Part shown: positions 1 through 7,864 of the stretch, piece by piece
How the letters are laid out: each line of letters opens with the position of its first letter
How positions within the stretch are numbered: position 1 is the stretch's first letter
NCBI GenBank assembly: GCA_001275005.1
Contig: JWZX01002753.1
Coordinates: 1 to 16,060, forward strand
Source of the DNA: Chrysochromulina tobinii
Lineage: Eukaryota > Haptophyta > Prymnesiales > Chrysochromulinaceae
Length of the DNA stretch: 16,060 bases
Direction of reading: 5' to 3'
Notes under the pieces: model-generated
The model's database searches: none
The model's input: the letters and a program-made list of their open reading frames with translations, nothing else
Told to the model about the DNA's origin: nothing
Made by a program: the position numbers and the translations under genes

Positions 1-492
1 GTCACGGCCGAGCATTCGATCCGACTAAGTGGCCGAGCGGGCCGCATTCGATTCGCCTAAGCTTGTATTAAGCATTTCCTTCGGACGGTGGCTGAACCCA
101 GAGATGCGGCACGGACGAGCGTGGAGCAATGGCGTGGACCGCAAGCTCAGGGCGCTAACCTCCAAGCAAGCACATGGACAGATAATGGAAAGTGATTCCA
201 CGATTTTCTCCATCGTTTGTGCTTTGGATACGTTGTCTTGGAGGATCCGAGAACGTGGAGTCTCCAAGAGTCGTCTCTCGCTCTTCAATTTAGGAATGTG
301 CCGATATCTTTAGCTCGCTCCGAAATCTCGCTCTAAAAATACTTCTGACGATTAGCATTTCGTTGATTCCATTATGACAAGATCTCAAACTTGCGGCGCA
401 TTTGAGATCGGAGTGTCGTCTCCTTTTTGGGGGTGGAAAGATGCAGAGGTGCAGAAGAGCGGAGTCCCAGGACTCGGTTGTATTCCGGAAGG
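1..492. other. 5' flank of the symporter gene, no supported gene
   Basis: No convincing coding sequence is visible. The short open frames here have no recognisable domain and do not join to the gene at 493. An imperfect 17 bp direct repeat (15/17) lies at 13-29 and 45-61, starting CATTCGAT and ending CTAAG. Bases 300-380 are more AT-rich than the surroundings and would be the natural place for a promoter or 5' UTR. No TATA box or other named element can be claimed. Confidence 0.4.
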
Positions 493-3400
493 ATGCGCGC
501 GACCAGCCTGGTGCTCCTCTCGAGCACCCTCGCGTCGGCCTCGATTTGGAACGGGTGGCGCGACCAGTACGTGCGCGTGAGCCCTCAGATCGCTGAGGGC
601 ATTGGCAAAGCCCGCCGCCGGCTGCAGGCTGAGGGCAAGGACTTTCCCGAGGAGCTCAAGCTCGCCGCGGTCAAGGCGATGCAGGCGGCCGAGCGCGTCT
701 CGCACGCGTCGCGCTCCGGCAGCCCCGAGGTCGGCACGCGGCGCCAGATGATGGTCGTCGAGAACGACGGCACCACGCGCGTATCCGTGGTCAACGGCGT
801 GACGATCCCTGACATGTCTCTCTTCGACTGCCCGTGGGCGTCCAGGCTGCACCCGTGGGGGCAGGCCCAGCTCGATGTGGACCCCGATAACTTCACGGTG
901 GACGGCGGCCTCTGCCTGCCTTACCAGGAGATTCCCTTCCCGTACTCGATCGGCATGAATCCGGTCGATCCGGTCGCCGCGGGCATCGTCGCGCCTGGCC
1001 CGAACTTCAACCCTGTCGACGCGAACAACTTCAACTTGCCCACCTGCCGTGACGACACCGGCAACATCGTGTGGTGCAAGTACCCGGGCGAGACGGAGGC
1101 CACGCAGCTCGGCGAGAACTACGGCCACGCCGCCGCCAATGCGGGATGGGTCGACCTCGCCGGAAATGCGGTCAGCGACGCCGACCAGCTCACCACACCC
1201 ATCTGCAAGAAGACGTACGTCAACGACTGCAAGTTCAGCACCAAGAAGACGCGCGGGTACAAGTACGAGGATGGTGCGGCAATCGCGCCGGGTGCGGTCG
1301 CCAACGAAGGCTACGATATCAACTGGGTGCTCACGCGCGTCGCGCAGGTGCCTCCCTAATTGCCTCCCTAATTGCCTCCCTAATTGCCTCCCTAATTGCC
1401 TCCCTAATTGCCTCCCTAATTGCCTCCCTAACTGGGTGCTCACGCGCGTCGCGCAGGTGCGGAACAGCCTTTCGGTGAACGCGGCGCTCATGGAAGAAGA
1501 TCTCGGTCTGAGCCCAGGCGAGTTGGGCACGATGCCCTTCCCCCAGGACATGTACACGACCCTGTACGGTCTGCCGACGGGCACCCTCCCCGGCACGAGC
1601 GGCACATACCCGCATGCGTACACGAAAGGCGAGTACACGGCGGATGCCATCCCTGCGATCGACGCGTCCAAGGACGGCGAGTGCTCGACGCGCGACTCGA
1701 TGGCGCAGGTGATAGCGCCATCACGGAGTGCCTCGGAGTGCCTCTACTGAGTGCTCCATGCGTGATGGCGCATTGCCTCGAATAGCCTCGAATAGCCTCT
1801 AATTGCCTCTACTGAGTGCTCCATGCGCGATGGCACATTGCCTCTAATTGCCTCTAATTGCCTCTAATTGCAGTGGATGGACTGCGGCATCCCTTGCCCT
1901 GTGGGTGACGAAGCACGCATGGCCCCTCATGAGCTCGGTGGTTTCGGCGCCGCCGTGATCGTCTTCATGTTCTCGTGCGCCCTCATCGGCGCGGTCGCCT
2001 ACTACGTTGTCGCCGGCGACTCAACGAATTTCTTCGTCGGCGGGCGCAACATGGGGCTGTTCGTCATCACCTCCTCTCTCGCCTCGCAGGTGCCAGCCAC
2101 GTCCCGCGCAGTCCCTTTACTCTGACGCGGCGCTCGGTCGCCCAGCACGACGCCCAGCGCCCTCACGCGCCCAACACGACGCCCCACCCACGCCGCGCAG
2201 TCCCTCGACTCGAACGCGGCACTCGGCAACATCGATCTCGGTTACGCGTATCACTGGTGGGACGGGGCGGTGCTCCCGATCGGCCTGGGGCTGTCGCTCG
2301 TGATGAACGCCATCTTCTTTGCGAAGATGATTAATGAGATGGAGGTGCTCACTCTCGCCGACGTCTACGCGCGAAAATTTGGGCCCGCGGTCGAGGTGAG
2401 AGAGTGATTGCCTCCCTAATTGCCTCCCTGATGACCTCCCTGATGACCTCGGATTGCACTCTGAGCACCCTCCCATATTTGGCAGGTCCTCTTCTCCTTC
2501 CTCGCGATCGCTTCCTTCGTTTTCCTGCTCGGGGGTAACCTCGTGGGCACCGGCCGTGTCGTCGCTTTCCTCTTTGGCATGAACCCCATCCCTGGCATCT
2601 GGATCTGCACCCTCGCTGTTTGGCTCTACACGATCGCTGGCGGTGAGTGCCTCTCTACTGGCTTCTCTGATGACGTCTCTGATGACCTCCCTGATGGCTT
2701 CTCTACTGGCGCCTCTGGTGGCCTCCCTGATGGCGCTTCTCTGCTGGCTCCACTGATGACGTCTCTGATGATGACATCTCTGATGGCTTCTCTACTGGCG
2801 CCTCTGGTGGCCTCCCTGATGGCGCTTCTCTGCTGGCTCCACTGATGACGTCTCTGATGATGACATCTCTGATGGCTTCTCTACTGGCGCCTCTACTGGC
2901 CTCCCTGATGGCGCCTCTACTGGCCTCCCTGATGGCGCCTCTACTGGCCTCCCTGATGGCGCTCCTCGCTCTTCCGCTCGCAGGCATCATCTCGGAGGCG
3001 TACACGGGCACTCTCTTCGCCTTCGTCGGCTGGATCGGCCTGCTTGCGGGCACCATCTTCACCCTCAACTACATGCCGAACGCCCCGGGCCGCTCTGCCG
3101 CGTACCCCAACGGCGACAAACCCATGTTCGGCGAGCAGATGAGCGACTCGAACGCACTGGATCCACTCCCTAATGCAATCATCTTTAATTGGGCTACCAT
3201 CTTCGTGCTCGGATTCGGAAACCTCTGCGCGCTCGACTTCCAGGCACGCGCCACGACTGATTGCATGCTCAGTGCCTGCTCAGTGCATGCTGATTGCATG
3301 CTCAGTGCATGCTCAGTGCATGCTGACCTCTGCGCGCTCGTCTTCGCTCGAATTCCCCACAGGCTCGCGTCATGTCCTCCCGCACATCTCGCGGCGCCCA

Positions 3401-5609
3401 GATTGGCTGTTTCGTCGCCGGCATCATCACGTGGGTCGTAGGCGTCACCTTCTCCTTCAGCTCAGGCGCCGCGCGCGCTCTCTATGGGCCCTCGTCGCCG
3501 TACGCCGAGTACGTGGCAGACTCGTGCTCCAAGGAGATCACGATCATCGGCTGCTTCGGAGGGGGCGAGACTGGCTACTTTGACTCCTCGTCGATGCTCC
3601 CTGTGCCACCGGGCGACCCGGCGATCCCGGCGTGGCGCGGCCCGGGCTGCGGCGCCACCGTTCTCAACGGCGTCCCCACGTACGCACGTCATATTGACGA
3701 ACCCGACGCCCGAACTGACGGAACCTACGCACTTCATTTGACGAACCCGACGCCCGATTGACGGAACCGGCGCGCGCGAACCGCCTTCCGCCCTGCATGC
3801 GAGTGCTCAGCACGGCGTACCGTCCCTCGTTTGCATAGGTGTGGCGAATGGAAGCCGGATCCCTTCGCGGCGCTGCGCCTCTTCACGTGCATCAAGGAGA
3901 AGTGCCACTACGTACGCTGATTGCGTGCCTGATTGCGCCTCGGCGTGCCTCGGAGTGCCTCGGCGTGCCTGATTCCGCCTTCGAGTGCCTCTAATTGCAC
4001 CTCTCTCACTCTCGTGCGTCTCTGAGCGCCTCTGATGGCGTATCTCATCAGGTGCTCGACTTCGATGGCTCGTATGGGTTGGGCGTATTGACGGACGGCT
4101 ACTTTCCAATGAACGCCTTCATCGGCGGCTGGGTGCTCCTCGCCATCGTTGCGGCTTCCATGTCGACCGGCGATGGTGCGATCCTTGCTATGTCGACTGT
4201 CTGGTCGCACAACCTGTGCCGCAAGCTGCCGGTACGGCGCGCTCAGTGCCGCCGCGGCCCTTCGAGTGCCTGTTACGGCGCGCGGAGTGCCCGTAAAGAG
4301 TACCCCCGATGGCCTTTCAAAGTGCTCGGCTCGCCTGCCATCGGATGCATGCACGTGCCCATCTCGGCGCCCCGGCTCGCCTGCCATCGGATGGCCTAGG
4401 TGATGGCGCCGTGGTGAGCACATGCATGCTGGGGACACCATCCCGGAAGCGGCTCGCCTGCCATCGGATGGCCTCGGATGGCAGGTGCACCACCTCGGAT
4501 GGCCTCTGATGACCTCTGATTGCCTATCGGATGGTGCACCACCTCGGATGGCCTCGGATGGCCTCGGATGGCCTCTCTGATGGCGCGAATTATCCCTCGG
4601 ATGGATGGTGCACCACCTCTGATTGCCTCGGATTGCCTCTCTAATGACGCGAATGACCCCTCGGATGGCAGGTGAAGTACTTTAAGGACGAGAAGAACCT
4701 GCTCAACATGGCGCGCCTCTCGACGTGCATCTGGGCACCGATCTCGGCCATTATCGCCTCCTATAATTATAAGACCTCGGGCTATCTCTTGGTGGTCGCC
4801 TTCGACATCATGCTCGCGGGCTCGGTCGTCCCTCTGTTCGCGTGCTTCTACTGGAAGAAATGCGCGCCCTACGCTGCCTTCATGTCGATGTTCAGCGGCT
4901 CCCTCTGCCGCGTCATCCTCGAGGGTGATTGCATGCTGATTGCACGCTGATTGCGTGCTGATTGCGTGCTGATTGCATGCTGATTGTTCTCCCCCTCCTC
5001 CCCCTCCCCCTCTTTCAGGAACCATACCCAAGGACTACCTGCTCACCCTCGCGGGCAAGTACGGCATCTCTTTCGGCCCGGGCTCGTACGGCGGCCTCAA
5101 CCCGCTCACAGGCGAGCTGCTTCCGGGATGGTGTCCCCAGCATGCATGTGCTCACCACGGCGCCATCACCTCCCCACAGGCGAGCCTCTTTCGGGATGGT
5201 GTCCCCAATACAAGTTGATGGACTACTCCGGCGTTGATTCGCTCATCTCGCCAGGCGTCTCGCTCGTCGCGATCATCTTGTTCAACGTCATCCGCTTCGA
5301 CAAGCTCTGCGGCTTCGACAAGTGGTCCATCTTCCTTCCGTAAATACGCTCCCAGCTAGAACCCCCACTGAGGCACCCCCCACTGAGTCACCCCCCACTG
5401 AGTCACCCCCCCACTTGAGGGCCCTCGTCGCCCCCTGAGCGTGTGCCTGAGTGTGGTTACAATCATCTCCTCTGAGTGTGCCTGAGTGTGGTTGCATCAT
5501 CTCCATAATCACCTCCCTCATCAGGTACGATGGGCGCACGCCGAAGACAGACGCCAAGGTAGGGCCCAAGGGGGTCGAGCTCGGCAACCCAGGTATGAGC
5601 GCGGCATGA
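493..5609 (+). CDS. Sodium:solute symporter family (SSS/SLC5-like) membrane transporter with large N-terminal extracytoplasmic domain
   Basis: Inferred exons: 493-1347, 1457-1708, 1874-2089, 2201-2395, 2486-2642, 2984-3243, 3363-3679, 3839-3911, 4052-4231, 4672-4924, 5019-5111, 5180-5339, 5525-5609. Together they encode about 1031 residues with every phase consistent. The chosen ATG has A at -3 and opens a signal-peptide-like stretch (MRATSLVLLSSTLASAS). Residues about 20-370 form a soluble, Cys-containing domain that I do not recognise. From about residue 391 the protein is a multi-span carrier. SSS hallmarks are NFFVGGRNMG after the first span, LTLADVYARKFG, LYTIAGGIISEAYTG, the loop GNLCALDFQARVMSS and AASMSTGDGAI (MST at 812-814, matching the span that carries the Na2-site Ser/Thr in this family). 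By family it should drive Na+- or H+-coupled uptake of a small solute; the substrate cannot be told. The last intron is the least certain: without it the protein stops at 5343 after FLP. Confidence 0.85.
1348..1456 (+). repeat. Symporter intron 1: 12 bp array plus duplicated exon end
   Basis: A GT-AG intron of 109 bp. It holds about seven copies of a 12 bp unit (TGCCTCCCTAAT) and then a perfect 31 bp copy (1430-1460) of the upstream exon end (1321-1351). Copy spacing equals intron length, so the donor AG/GT and the acceptor AG/GT are the same duplicated site. Splicing restores INWVLTRVAQVRNSLS. Confidence 0.85.
1709..1873 (+). repeat. Symporter intron 2 with internal 65 bp-period duplication
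   Basis: A GT-AG intron of 165 bp between GCGCAG/GTGATAG and ATTGCAG/TGGATGG. A 39 bp block beginning CCTCTACTGAGTGCTCCATG occurs at 1741-1779 and 1806-1844 (37/39), followed by short CTAATTGCCT units up to the acceptor. The junction joins SMAQ to WMDCGIPC in phase 0. Confidence 0.7.
2090..2200 (+). repeat. Symporter intron 3 with degenerate copy of acceptor and next exon
   Basis: A GT-AG intron of 111 bp. Bases 2106-2137 are a diverged copy (27/32) of 2195-2226, that is, the acceptor GCGCAG plus the first 26 bases of exon 4. The rest carries two copies of a 13-mer: CCCAACACGACGC at 2170-2182 and a one-base variant at 2141-2153. The same 13-mer recurs near 10 kb. Splicing joins SSLASQ to SLDSNAALGN. 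Confidence 0.75.
2396..2485 (+). repeat. Symporter intron 4, CCTCCCTGATGA-type units
   Basis: A 90 bp GT-AG intron (GTGAGAGAG ... TTTGGCAG) with short TTGCCTCCCTAA and TGACCTCCCTGA units in its first half. It joins KFGPAVE to VLFSFLAIAS in phase 0, inside a membrane-domain motif conserved in the SSS family. Confidence 0.7.
2643..2983 (+). repeat. Symporter intron 5: perfect 89 bp tandem duplication and 24 bp x3 array
   Basis: A 341 bp intron with a canonical GTGAGT donor and GCTCGCAG acceptor, phase 1. Bases 2692-2780 and 2781-2869 are identical over 89 bp and a third, truncated copy starts at 2870. A 24 bp unit beginning GGCGCCTCTACTGGCC follows three times at 2886-2957. Parts of the array are open for translation, but splicing is needed to form YTIAGGIISEAYTG. 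Confidence 0.85.
3244..3362 (+). repeat. Symporter intron 6, probable GC-AG intron with GCATGC-rich array
   Basis: The only junction that keeps the family loop ALDFQARVMSS joins CAG (3243) to GCTCGCGTC (3363), which makes the donor GC (CAG/GCACGC). The intron holds repeated TGCATGCTCAGTGCATGC-like units that can self-pair. Near the acceptor a 20 bp copy (3326-3345, 19/20) of exon 3221-3240 appears. Confidence 0.65.
3680..3838 (+). repeat. Symporter intron 7 with 45 bp-period tandem repeat
   Basis: A GT-AG intron of 159 bp, phase 2. Two imperfect units start with TACGCAC at 3681 and 3726, share TTGACGAACCCGACGCCCGA and end with GGAACC. The acceptor is GCATAG. The junction gives NGVPT-CGEWKPDPF. 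Confidence 0.65.
3912..4051 (+). repeat. Symporter intron 8 with CTCATCAG acceptor
   Basis: A 140 bp GT-AG intron joining EKCHY to VLDFDGSYG in phase 0. The filler is GCCTCGGAGTGCCTCG-like and CTGATTGCG-like units. The acceptor ATCTCATCAG/GTG is the form also seen in the other two spliced genes of the window. Confidence 0.7.
4232..4671 (+). repeat. Symporter intron 9: composite repeat-rich 440 bp intron
   Basis: The longest intron in the window, joining CRKLP to VKYFKDEK in phase 0. It contains a 20-mer (GTTACGGCGCGCGGAGTGCC, 4272-4291) repeated at 6531-6550. A 21-mer beginning CGGCTCGCCTGCCATCGG occurs at 4327, 4373 and 4450. It also holds one arm of a 61 bp inverted repeat (4398-4458) and a long 10 bp array of the CTCGGATGGC type ending at the acceptor GGATGGCAG. 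Confidence 0.8.
4398..4458 (+). repeat. Left arm of a 61 bp inverted repeat
   Basis: These 61 bases match the reverse complement of 5111-5171 at 60 of 61 positions (one A/G difference). The arm lies in intron 9 of the symporter gene. It is an inverted copy of the last base of exon 11 plus almost all of intron 11. Confidence 0.85.
4925..5018 (+). repeat. Symporter intron 10, 12 bp TGATTGCATGC array
   Basis: A 94 bp GT-AG intron in phase 1 with five or so copies of a 12 bp unit (GCTGATTGCATG, with CGTG variants). A clear polypyrimidine tract of C and T precedes CTCTTTCAG. The junction gives RVILEGTIPKDYLL. Confidence 0.75.
5111..5171 (-). repeat. Right arm of the 61 bp inverted repeat
   Basis: Reverse-complement partner of 4398-4458, covering the exon 11 end and the body of intron 11. 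Both arms are in one transcript, about 650 bases apart, and flank exons 10 and 11, so they could pair in the pre-mRNA. Confidence 0.85.
5112..5179 (+). repeat. Symporter intron 11, probable GC-AG intron formed by tandem duplication
   Basis: A 68 bp intron between CACAG/GCGAGC and CACAG/GCGAGC. The two boundary copies (5107-5139 and 5175-5207) match at 30 of 33 bases and are exactly one intron length apart. GT donors nearby put the downstream exon out of frame. The GC donor gives NPLTGEPLSGWCPQYKLMDY, leading into the last membrane span. Confidence 0.7.
5340..5524 (+). repeat. Symporter intron 12 (less certain), CACCCCCCACTGAGT array
   Basis: Candidate 185 bp intron with donor CTTCC/GTAAAT and acceptor CCCTCATCAG/GTACG. 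It contains three CACTGAGTCACCCCCC-type units and two GTGCCTGAGTGTGGTT units. Joining it gives a GC-rich, in-frame hydrophilic tail (IFLPYDGRTPKTDAKVGPKG) ending at TGA 5607-5609. If it is not spliced, the stop is TAA at 5341-5343. Confidence 0.55.
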
Positions 5610-6609
5610 AAGCGCTCAACGCGGCGTTATGCACACTCTCAAACGATGCGATGCGCTCACTACGACGCGTGGACACACGTACCCTTCTATATGGCTAGGT
5701 GGCTCGCAGAGAGTGTGAGCGCCGTGGTGAGCGCCGAGGCCAGCCGCGACGGTGAGTGCACAAGGGTTTTCATGCCGACACCGGACGCGACGGCGTGCAT
5801 CGGGAGAGCAGGCGAAATCGCGCCGCATCCGATGGTGGCGGAAGATGAGTGAAGGAGTGAGGGAGTCGGGAGAGGTTCCAGAGAGCGTGATAAATGCCCT
5901 CCGCATCTCGCGCATGCAGCATACACTGCATGCAGCATACACTGCGAAGGGGGAAGTAGATGCGATGTACAGTAACTTACACCTCGTGACCCGTGAATTG
6001 TATACCGCGAACGCAGTTCAGTCGTTTGAGATTATTGTATATTTATTGGACGTATATCGTATTGTCTATATGAGTAAAGTTAGCTACCGTTAACTTTAGC
6101 GTTATCCGTTAAAGTTATAGTGCGTTTTCGAACCGACCCAGTCCGGCGTCCGCGCCTAACACGCCAATCGCCATAACAAGATTCAAAATCGTATGCGTAT
6201 ATGCATCGCCGTCGTTCATAGAGCTCACGCCGCTGTCTAAGCACTAAGCACTAACAAAGGCTCATAAGGATGGTGCGTTACGCCGATGAGATCGGGATCA
6301 ACTTGTGTGTGCCGAGCGACACAGCACGATTTCATCGCGTCTCGTGACGTCTTGTACACGACTCGACTCGTGAGCTGCAAGGCCGCAAATGCCATGGCGA
6401 TGCGATGAGCACGTGCTGCCCCCGCCGATGTGCCTCGCTAATGGAATCCTAATGGACTCCTAATGGACGCTGAATGGAAGTGCTATCCCCACCGATGTGC
6501 CTCGACCAATCTGAGTCGACATGGGTGCCCGTTACGGCGCGCGGAGTGCCGCGCCTCATCTGATTCGACATGTGTGCCACGACTGGTCTGTCGAAGCAAG
6601 GCATCCAAA
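5610..6609. other. Convergent intergenic region with simple repeats
   Basis: About 1 kb between two converging genes, with no supported coding sequence. A perfect 16 bp tandem pair (GCATGCAGCATACACT) lies at 5912-5943. An AT-rich stretch at 6000-6120 includes an 8 bp perfect stem (TAACTTTA 6091-6098, TAAAGTTA 6110-6117) that could mark RNA 3'-end structure. From 6420 to 6600 the sequence looks like intron filler: CCGATGTGCCTCG twice, a TCTGA-TCGACATG-TGTGCC block twice, and a 20-mer shared with symporter intron 9. Confidence 0.5.
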
Positions 6610-7371
6610 TTAGGCCTCCTTTTTCGCCAAGCGCTCGAGCCCGGCGCTCAAGAAGGTGAGCGCCATGTGAGTCGAGAGCAGCGGAAGGATGAGGACGTCC
6701 CATTTCGATTGAAAGGCGACGATGAGCCAGGTGCTGTCGGCGCCGAACTGGAGCGCGGCGCCGGCGAGGAACCAGAGGAAGAACCCGATGATGATGAAGA
6801 AGTTGTACGTGAGGACAGTGCCGAGCGTGTTGATGACGCGCTCGAGCATGCCGATCTCGCCGATCTCGGGCGAATCTCGAATGCTCCTTGAGATTCCCCG
6901 ATCGGCCTTGAAGCGTGCAATGTCGGCGGCGAGCCCGTCCTCGACGAGATCGCGTGGCCGGCTGTCCGCCGTCACGCGGTACTCGCCATAGCGCTTGCGC
7001 AGCCGCTCGGCCGAGGAGGTCACGTACGGATTGTCGTCCTTGCTGATCAGGCCGCCGAGGAGCTCGCCTTCGCTGCTGTAGCCGTCGTCGAAGCCCTCGT
7101 CGTTCTCAGGCTGCGGCATCTCCCACGTCGTTACCCCGTTGGCCGCGTTGTAGTAATAAGGCTCGCCGTTCTCGGCAAAGTACTCAAACCAACCTGGCGG
7201 CAGAGCGGACTGTGACGGAGCCTTTTTGTTCTCCGCCGAAAGTCTGGCGGCGGAGCAGCGGTAGCAGCGGTGGGCCAGCGCGAGTGCAGGCGGCGACACA
7301 ACCGACGCGAGACGTAGCCGGCCGTACGTCGTCGTGTGCAAAGCGGGGATCATCGCGAAGAGGGCGAGCAT
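6610..7371 (-). CDS. WW-domain protein with two C-terminal membrane spans, possibly organelle-targeted
   Basis: Reading from ATG 7371 to TAA 6610 gives 253 residues without introns. The frame is open further up to ATG 7548 (312 residues). I prefer 7371 because it puts a short hydrophobic, presequence-like stretch (MLALFAMIPALHTTTYG) and a basic Ala/Ser/Arg-rich region at the N-terminus. Residues 56-88 are a clear WW domain: LPPGWFEYF, then GEPYYYN, then TTWEMPQP, with both Trp and the closing Pro present. WW domains bind proline-rich ligands. An acidic linker (about 88-105) and a charged region follow. Two hydrophobic spans lie at about 186-208 and 226-244, the second preceded by KWDVLILPLL. 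The shape suggests a membrane-anchored adaptor, perhaps plastid or mitochondrial; I do not recognise a named family. It converges on the symporter gene and diverges from the gene at 7865. Confidence 0.7.
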   Translation of the reverse strand: MLALFAMIPALHTTTYGRLRLASVVSPPALALAHRCYRCSAARLSAENKKAPSQSALPPGWFEYFAENGEPYYYNAANGVTTWEMPQPENDEGFDDGYSSEGELLGGLISKDDNPYVTSSAERLRKRYGEYRVTADSRPRDLVEDGLAADIARFKADRGISRSIRDSPEIGEIGMLERVINTLGTVLTYNFFIIIGFFLWFLAGAALQFGADSTWLIVAFQSKWDVLILPLLSTHMALTFLSAGLERLAKKEA

Positions 7372-7864
7372 CTCCACGTTCGGCGCCTTTTCTGTGTCTG
7401 TGAACGTCGAAATAAACCTTCGACACACGGCGTGGGTGAAAAACGACTTAGTGAGCGTGTGGCTTGGCTTGTTACCATTAAAAGCGTGAACGCCCATGAC
7501 AACGGTCTTTCGCTTGCACACGACACTCATCAAGCTCATGGTGCTCACCCTGGGACGGTGCTCATCTGCAACTTCTCGCTGCCCACCTCGGTCCTCGCGG
7601 AGACGACGGCAGCTATTTTTTTACTCGACTACACCGAGGTCCCCTTGTCTAGGTCCCCTATAGATTTGACTACACCACACTCGACCTGGCCACGACGAGC
7701 AGAGCACTATTTGCGGCTGCATTGGGAAATCCATCGTGTAGTCGGTCGACCCCAATTTTCGTTCGGCATGCAATTGTAAAGTTGTCCGCACCGATTTGGG
7801 GCGAGAGGCACTCGAAAAGCGTAACGATAAATATGCGTGAGTCTGGCGAACGCCTCGCGAGGAT
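7372..7864. promoter_or_regulatory. Divergent intergenic region, likely bidirectional promoter
   Basis: About 490 bp separate the starts of the minus-strand WW gene and the plus-strand gene at 7865, so both promoters must lie here. If the WW gene starts at 7548 the gap is about 315 bp. GACTACACC is repeated at about 7627 and 7668. No TATA box or other core element can be identified with confidence. Confidence 0.4.

Noticed and set aside
29-313. 94-residue plus and 87-residue minus open frames near the left edge
   Set aside because: No domain, no homologous-looking motif and no splice link to the gene at 493. Composition is not clearly coding.
385-1671. 428-residue minus-strand open frame with repeated RQLG
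   Set aside because: It lies antisense to symporter exons 1-2, and its RQLG repeat is the 12 bp intron array read backwards.
2643-2983. Open frame through intron 5 encoding repeated SLLAPL-type residues
   Set aside because: The donor GTGAGT and acceptor GCTCGCAG are strong and splicing restores the conserved GGIISEAYTG segment. The open frame results from the repeat unit.
4327-4470. Possible mobile element in intron 9 because of the repeated 21-mer and inverted arm
   Set aside because: There are no terminal inverted repeats bounding a unit, no target-site duplication and no transposase-like coding. Local copying explains it better.
5752-6093. 113-residue plus-strand open frame after the transporter
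   Set aside because: It spans a 16 bp tandem repeat and AT-rich DNA with no domain or codon bias like the neighbouring genes.
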